Shown: in pieces, positions 57,801-64,000 of the stretch
Numbering within the stretch: position 1 is the stretch's first letter
Layout of the letters: the number at the start of each line of letters is the position of its first letter
NCBI GenBank assembly: GCA_029891385.1
Contig: CM057227.1
Location: 97,035,818-97,099,817, forward strand
Length of the DNA: 64,000 nt
Source: Erythroxylum novogranatense
Lineage: Eukaryota; Streptophyta; Magnoliopsida; Malpighiales; Erythroxylaceae
Reading direction: 5' to 3'
Made by a program: the position numbers and the translations under genes
The notes under the pieces: generated by a model
What the model was told of the DNA's origin: nothing
Databases searched by the model: none
The model's input: only the letters and a program-made list of their open reading frames with translations

Positions 57801-60800
57801 TGTGAAAGACAAGAAGCAATCAAACTCGTAAGTTTCAGATACAGAGATATCTGGAGTGAGACCTATGGGTGAGTATTTATTCTTCTTGCTGATTTTATAA
57901 CTTGAGTAATAAAATCACTTTTTAATTGTTCCTGTACATGGTAGCAGGAAGTTGTGACCCTATTTTGAAATAACTCAAATCTTGCGTGTTTTTGTGCAAT
58001 TCTTAGGCAATTTTGCCTTATTGCAGTTTCTCTTCAAATAACTCCTTTCTATTAAACTCTTATCCATTCCAGTGCCTGTCGGGAGAATGATGAAAATCAT
58101 GGGCAGAGTAATGTGGCCATCTCAAAGCCTTATATATCTGGGTAAGTTCTTGATAATTGGGATTGAGAGTCTAGCATATTTTTGTCCATGTATTTCAAAA
58201 AAAAAATAAATGTTTTTTGTCCATGTAACAAGCTTTGGTGTAAGGGCTTGTATGTGTCATTCTGTAACAAGCTTTGGTGTAAGGGCTTGTATGTGTCATT
58301 CTGAATAAAGAGTTTTATATGTGCTTGTGCATATAACCTTGTGTGTCTGAGTACTCGAATCTGCTATATGCATGCAAGTTCTCAAGAAATGATTGGTACT
58401 ATACAACTGAACGATGAATGTTATTGACTCTATATACTTTTTTCCAGTTACTCTAAAAGGTTTGAAGTAGAAGCTATTTTAAGAGAGTTGAAAAGTATCT
58501 ACTCCTATAGTATTATCAGACTTAGTTTCAGTTTAAAGAAAATGCATTTTAATGCATAATGTGGTAGATTTTGTTGATTCTTTTTCTTGTAATGTAATTT
58601 CTCCACTCACCCCTGACATCATGTTTATCCTTGTTAACAAATTTTTCTTATAACCATGGATACTATTTCTTTTTCTGGAAAAATTTGTGAAAATGACATG
58701 ATTGATATGTCATTGGTTTTGGTTTCTCGCATTGGAGTTTCCATATGATTAAAGTTTTGAAAGCATGTGTTCCAATTCTGTTTGAAACCTTTTCTTGGAA
58801 ACTTTTCTGATACATGTTGCTGTTAATATTTGTTAACAAATTTTAACTCGCTGGATAATTTTCCTGGATCACAATCACACTTTTTTCATCCATTACATGT
58901 GCCGATTCAGATTCTTTTGCTTCAGTCTCGATCACACTTTTGAAGAAATTATTTTCCCAAAAGGAGACCCAGATGCTGTTTCAATTAGCAAGAGAGATGT
59001 TGAGCTTCTCAGCCCAGAGACATTCATCAACGACACAATAATTGACTTTTATATCAAGTAAATTTATTCCCTTATACTGATCCTTTTTCTTTTCCTTGTC
59101 CTTTCCGAAGCATGTTGATCTTTCATCACATTCTTGGCTCCTAAACATTACTATTAGTGTTTACCAATGAATGCCGGTCATTTGTCAGTTGGACTTTTAC
59201 TTTCACATTACAAAATAAAGTAAGTTTAGACAAGTTGGTTATTGACAGGTATTTAAAGAGCAGACTTCTTCCTGAGAACCAACCCAGATTCCACTTTTTC
59301 AATAGTTTTTTCTTTCGAAAACTCGCTGATCTCGACAAAGATCCATTTAGTTCTCATGAAGGAAGAGAAGCATTTGAGCGGGTTCGTAAATGGACCAGGA
59401 AAGTGAATATTTTTGACAAAGATTATGTATTTATCCCTGTAAACTACAGGTGAGTCATTTTGTGCACTTATTTCTTGTGGAAATGAGGGAAAAGTCCCTT
59501 ATTGCCACTTTCTCATAACACATTGACTAATTTGGTGGCAGTCATCACTGGAGTTTGATTGTCATTTGCCACCCGGGTGAAGTGGCTTATTTCAGAGGTT
59601 TGTGCCCATGGTATCCTTCTTCGGTTGCAATTAATATGCTGGGACTTCTTTGCTCTAACCTTTTTGATAACCATAGTACAGATGAAGGATGTGAGAAGTT
59701 GCTTAGGGTACCATGTATCTTGCACATGGATTCAATGAAGGGAAGTCATCGGGGCCTCAAGAATCTTGTTCAAAGGTACTTGTATATTTGCCATTGGTAA
59801 CTGTATGTCAGCTTCCAACTATCTTATTGTAGAAGTCGATGAGTAGGGACATAATCTTAAAAAAGGGAACTTCAAATTATAAGTGGCTATCAACTTGGTT
59901 ATTTACATTTTTCTCTTTGTAGTCAGATGATCTTTTTCAAGCTTACTACCCAGGGATTTGATACTGGGAAATTTTTTTTTGTCTTGGATATGTTAATTAC
60001 CTTGACGTTTAAGTGGGAGTATTTATACTGTCTGTTGATTGTATTCCTGGAAAAGATGTGGTATAAACTCTCAGCCTGCAACTTGAGTTCTTCACAAAAA
60101 TCTTTTGAAACATTCATGTATAAACTTATTAAGTTAATGCCTGTTCCAAAATAAGTCCCATGCATAGAAAAAGAAATCCTAGTTTACTTCATATACCCAT
60201 CAACTTTGAGAAAAGACACAACTCCTTATACAACAGCATAGTTAATATCTAATTTGACTATGGCGACTTGAAGTCTAAGTTTCCTGTTTGTAGTTTTGTA
60301 ATGGAAAAGCTCACAAGTTATATTCATGTTGTGCATGCCATGAAATAACAGTTATCTGTATGAAGAATGGAAAGCAAGGCATGAAGAGAAGGAGGATGAT
60401 GCTTTGTTGAAGTTCTTACATTTACGGTTTATTTCCCTTGAGGTATTACGTAAGTTTTCTAAGTAATTTGGTGTAGAAATATCATCGACAGTAACAATTC
60501 TTCTGAACAATCTTAATGTTCACTCAATTTACAGGACCTGTAGAACACTGGAAAAATCTTTCAGTTACACACATGTTTGTGAAGTTTTTCGTAAGATCTG
60601 TTAATAAGTTAACCACAAACCTGTTTCGTTTTGTAGTCCTCTTTCTTTCTCCCCATGTTTTATATCAGCATCATTGTCTTCTTAAAACCCTGATTACAAT
60701 TGGTGAATCGACATTATCTTTGAAGATCTAATCTTTTGACATTTTTCTTAATTCAGACTAGGAGTTAATGCGTCCGGCTACCCATTTTCCAAGTTTATCA

Positions 60801-63164
60801 TATTGAATGTGGATTTTTTTTTCAGGAATATATTTGTCTAGTTTTAACTTTCTTTGACCTTTTCTTTTATCAGCTGCCACAGCAACAAAATTCATATGAC
60901 TGTGGCCTCTTCTTGCTTCATTATGTTGAACTTTTTCTCGAGGAAGCTCCAGTTAACTTCAGTCCTTTCAACATAACAAAGTTTTCGCACTTTGTAAGTG
61001 ATGATCTCATTTCCTTGTAAAGAGTTCCAAAATGTGGAACATTATCTTTTCATTTTACATTTTGCATTCTATAGATATCATACACTAGACTTCTATCTAG
61101 AAAGTTGTAGCACATGCTAACCTCACCTTTGGGTTAACCTTTGTGTTAAACTTCAGAAGCTTTTTCATTACACCTGTTTTTGTTTCTTGAATTGAGTTTC
61201 TTTAGTCTATGTGTGAAAGTCTTTGGACATTTGGTCAAATTTAGATGCTTGATGAATATGTGCAGAAATTTTTCCGGTATGTTAAGCGTACTTCATTTTT
61301 AAGAGCCTGGAACATCCTGTTCATTATCCATGCTGCTTTTACTTGGAAGACAAAGAGCAACATCTATGTTCCAACAAGAAGTAGCACCATGTGGAAACTG
61401 AATTTCTAGGATAGCAGTTCATATTGCTTGTTTTTTTAAAATTTAGCACAGGACTACTGAATTAATGAAGTGAAAGCTTTTATGTATAATCCTTGTATGC
61501 ACCATGGCAGGACTGAAAATATGTATCTTGGAGACCTTAAACAATGAGAATCACTACACACGTCAAGTAATCATTGAATTGCTTTTCTGTGGAATTTAAG
61601 CAAAATTATTCAATATGATGTCAATTTACATGATGGTATGACTAAGAACATTTCATCTTTCACAACTTAAGAACATTTCATCCTTCACAACTTAAGCCAT
61701 TCTTCTGTTTCTCCTTAACTTTATTCGGACTGGGATATGATTAATGCTGTTTATGCTAGAATGGAACTGGTCCAGATGACATGAAATACCTTTTTAACCT
61801 GAAACATGTTAATATTATTCTCAACATGTTATCAACCAACTAGATTGCTGGTATCTGTCTATATCATTGTGTAGTAAACATATATCTGAAATTGCTGAAC
61901 AGCTTAACAGAAAGTGGTTTCCAGTGGAAGAGGCTTCATTGAAACGATCTTATATCCAGAAGTTAATCTATCAAATTTTAGAAGATCAGTGTCAAAAGGT
62001 TCCTCCATCGGAATCCAGTAATAGAAATAATTCCTTCCAATTTGCCGCTACCAGACAAGAACTTGAAACAGAAATTCTTGAGAAGAGAAGCAGGACACCA
62101 AATGCATGGAAAAGTTATTCCTTTAGTTCCAAAGCCGATATGAGAATTGGCACTTCACTGTCAGCCATTACCTCTCCGAGAGTTATACAGCAACAGTTTA
62201 GAGTAGGCAGTGCAAGACCATTTCCTGGTGGAATCCAGTGGCAAACGGGAGTAACTAGTCACTGGAGGAGTCTTTCGTCATCAATAGAGGTACTAAAATC
62301 CTGTCCCAATTATTCTGGAAACTTTATAGAACGATAAAGGCTTTATTTCTGATTCTTATCATTCTTGAATGTGATATCTTTATTATTTTTATTTGTTTGG
62401 AGAACCCTATTTGTAGCTAAATATATGTTGCTTGGGTTGGATGACGTGTGTGAAAGCCTTCTGTGAAACTCGAGTGTTTGTTCAACTTCGGATATTATGT
62501 TTACCTTGTCAATAAAATTGAACATGCTAATTGAAATCTCCTACTTGGTTTGCTTCCCGAATCCCCGTCCTGGTTCGATGTTGTTAGTTTACAGATGGTT
62601 CTTTGCTGTCTGTGAACCTTTTAAATGAAAAGTGTTGGCATTTAGTTATTTGTGAAGGTGTGTGGCTTTGCTAGTATTAGTTCCGTAACTGAATATATGC
62701 ACTTTGCATGATAACAGGAAGCTGAAGGGAACAGTCAACAAGTCACCAATTTATCCCCAGACAGGGAAGACAATTGGCAAATTCCTAGATTGTCAACTGA
62801 ATGTTCTACAACTTTGCAGTTAGATAGTGGTTTTAATCATCTAAAGACATCTCAGAATCAGATAAGTACGCGGATTGAAGAGAAACTAAACGAGAACTTG
62901 AGTTGTGAGACATGTACAGTTGAATCCCAGAAATCATCTGAGATAGGAGTAGAGGAGGATTATATGTTTGTAGAATGTGAAAGATTGCACAATCCCATCC
63001 AAACCGATAGACAGGAATGTTCTTCAAAGGTCCTCGCAACTTGTGTTGTTGCAGATTCTCAAGAAACAAACTGCACAGAGGATGCAAATCAGGAAAAAGA
63101 TTCTTGCTCCTCCATTCTCAGAAAGGGAAGTAACAGAAACAATCGTCCTGATTCATCTGTTTAA
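54825..63164 (+). CDS. ULP2-type SUMO protease (peptidase C48), 17 exons, 863 aa
   Basis: It should cleave the isopeptide bond between SUMO and target proteins, probably in the nucleus. Exons: 54825-55005, 55384-55461, 55581-55768, 55921-56008, 56099-56148, 56536-56733, 56880-56955, 57733-57868, 58073-58141, 58926-59057, 59249-59449, 59542-59597, 59682-59775, 60352-60442, 60874-60993, 61903-62289, 62718-63164. All introns are GT-AG and phases join without a break (2592 nt). The N-terminal half has the RFSVFEFGEEDERVE start and a family-typical region around residues 200-330. The protease domain spans about 355-600: FPKGDPDAVSISKRDVELL, INDTIIDFYIKYLK, His468 (HHWSLIVICHPGE), Asp501 (LHMDSMKGSH), Gln550 and Cys556 (LPQQQNSYDCGLF). 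The C-terminal tail is polar and poorly conserved. An in-frame ATG at 54672 would add 51 residues, but the chosen start fits the family better. Closest known plant proteins are the Arabidopsis SPF1/SPF2 (ULP2-like) pair; which one is not decided. Exon ends are inferred from reading frame and family similarity. Confidence 0.88.
56749..56830 (+). repeat. 41-bp tandem duplication in intron 6
   Basis: TTCTCTTTTCTCCTACATAC and the bases after it (41 bp, 56749-56789) are repeated at 56790-56830 with one visible change. It lies within the intron between the sixth and seventh exons of the SUMO-protease gene. Confidence 0.85.
58225..58302 (+). repeat. 39-bp perfect tandem duplication in intron 9
   Basis: A 39-bp unit beginning GTAACAAGCTTTGGTGTAAG occurs twice in a row without a visible difference, in the intron between the ninth and tenth exons. 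Confidence 0.9.
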
Positions 63165-63560
63165 AGTGTTGACTGTTTGGACTGAGTGGTATTCAGGAAA
63201 AGAACATGCGAATGAGCAAAATGATGATTTGGCTTCAGGACCATATACAGAGGCAGCTAAAAACTCTGAGAATTTCTTCGCACGAGGATGGAAATTACTT
63301 CCAAGAAGCCTATTTGAAGAGCTGCAGGGACATTGGTTTGTGTATATATATAATATATACTAGCAGCAAGGATTATTAAAAACTTCTTGGCAGGCTGTCA
63401 GGGAGATAATGTACAGAGCATTTTACGCAGTTTTTGTTCGCTATGGATGAATATAGTGTCACGTAAGATCTTAAAACACAACTGTGCTATTAAATATTGG
63501 GTAAAAGATTAATCTCTCTTGTTGTTTAGTTACTTTTTCTAAAATCTTGTAAATTTAGAA
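63165..63560 (+). other. 3' flank / 3' UTR of the SUMO-protease gene
   Basis: No clear AATAAA signal was seen. The first 180 bases stay open in another frame (62977-63363) and look partly coding, so an alternative C-terminus by splicing cannot be excluded. A TATATATAATATATA tract lies at about 63343-63357. Confidence 0.5.
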
Positions 63561-63840
63561 TGATATAGACATTTGTGGCTTAGCTAATTTGGGAAATTTA
63601 GGGATTGAAACAAATGGATGAAAAGAGTGAAAACACAGAGAAAGAAGATATGGTTATTCGCTACTCTCTACTCTGCCTCCAATGATTATATCAACGACTA
63701 TAATAACCGTTGGTGGTGAGCCACTTACAACGAGACAAATGTGCACTCTACACGACAACGTTTCACTAATTTATGTGTTATTTACATTGCTACGTTGTGT
63801 ATATATCTACGTCTTCATCCACCAACTTTCGCTCCTATCA
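63561..63840 (-). repeat. Short 3' LTR of a Gypsy element at the right edge
   Basis: On the minus strand it begins TGATAGGAGCG directly after a purine run (AGAAGAAGAGAAA, 63853-63841) and ends CTATATCA, giving TGATA/TATCA ends and a length of 280 bp. Short LTRs of this size occur in Reina-type chromoviruses. The partner LTR lies outside the window, so the ends are provisional. Confidence 0.55.
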
Positions 63841-64000
63841 TTTCTCTTCTTCTAATGAACCTTGTCCACAAGGTTTACCTATGTTGTTGAATATCTTACA
63901 GAAATTTCCAAGAAATGTCATTTTCCGAAGAACACCATTGTACTAATATCTGCACAATTGGTCAATTATGTTGATCAACCTCTCTTCGATCAAGAACAAC
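63841..64000 (-). pseudogene. Gypsy pol C-terminus (chromodomain-like end), partial
   Basis: The minus strand from 64000 reads VLDRREVDQHN, a stop, then PIVQILVQWCSSENDISWKFL. This fits the end of plant Gypsy polyproteins ('ILDRR...VLVQW....E+ATWE') just before the closing 'LEDKV' segment, here VNLVDKVH in another frame. The polypurine tract and LTR follow. At least one stop and one frameshift are present. The rest of the element lies beyond the window. Confidence 0.65.

Noticed and set aside
59141..59338. Minus-strand frame of 65 residues in the SUMO-protease gene.
   Set aside because: It lies opposite exon 11 and the preceding intron; a shadow.

Overview
The window is nuclear DNA of a flowering plant, most likely a eudicot; the species cannot be named from the sequence. 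The reasons are an intron-rich SUMO-protease gene with plant-type introns, an Au-like SINE, and dense layers of Ty1/Copia and Ty3/Gypsy LTR retrotransposons, a LINE and a MULE relic. Only one intact cellular gene was found. Almost everything to its left is transposable-element sequence of several ages.

Layout. 1-2137: edge of a Copia-type element on the minus strand (gag relic, primer-binding site, LTR with a pyrimidine-rich minisatellite). 2138-7730: a Tekay/Del-like Gypsy element on the plus strand with a broken gag and protease, no recognisable RT or integrase, a polypurine tract and a 2.8 kb LTR. 7740-9650: Gypsy relic (minus). 11030-13090: LINE relic (plus) with ORF1 but no ORF2. 13990-15300: MULE transposase relic (minus). 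17749-17924: SINE with a 19-bp target duplication. 19000-21730: old Copia relic (minus) split by a MITE at 20962-21394.

21736-46453 is the main structure: a 24.7 kb tandem Copia composite, LTR-internal-LTR-internal-LTR, all on the minus strand. One 5-bp target duplication (CACAC) flanks the whole. Two large solo LTRs of a 'TGTTGGACCCCGA' family are nested in it, each with its own 5-bp duplication: 22089-26645 (AGAAA) and 36620-40337 (ACCTT). To its right lie a small decayed Copia element (46757-48703) and a gag-protease-integrase Copia relic (48704-50273). That relic looks like the other half of the 19000-21730 relic. A second SINE (50335-50525) and a third large Gypsy LTR (50802 to about 54075, with a 14-bp minisatellite) follow.

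From 54825 to 63164 on the plus strand, 17 exons join without a frame break into an 863-residue ULP2-type SUMO protease (C48 family) with the His-Asp-Cys-Gln active site intact. The right edge (63561-64000) holds the LTR and the pol C-terminus of a Gypsy element on the minus strand, only about 400 bp beyond the stop codon.

The elements do not act together. They record successive insertions, unequal recombination between LTRs, and solo-LTR formation. The SUMO protease, which would act on SUMO conjugates in the nucleus, is the only feature with a likely cellular role.
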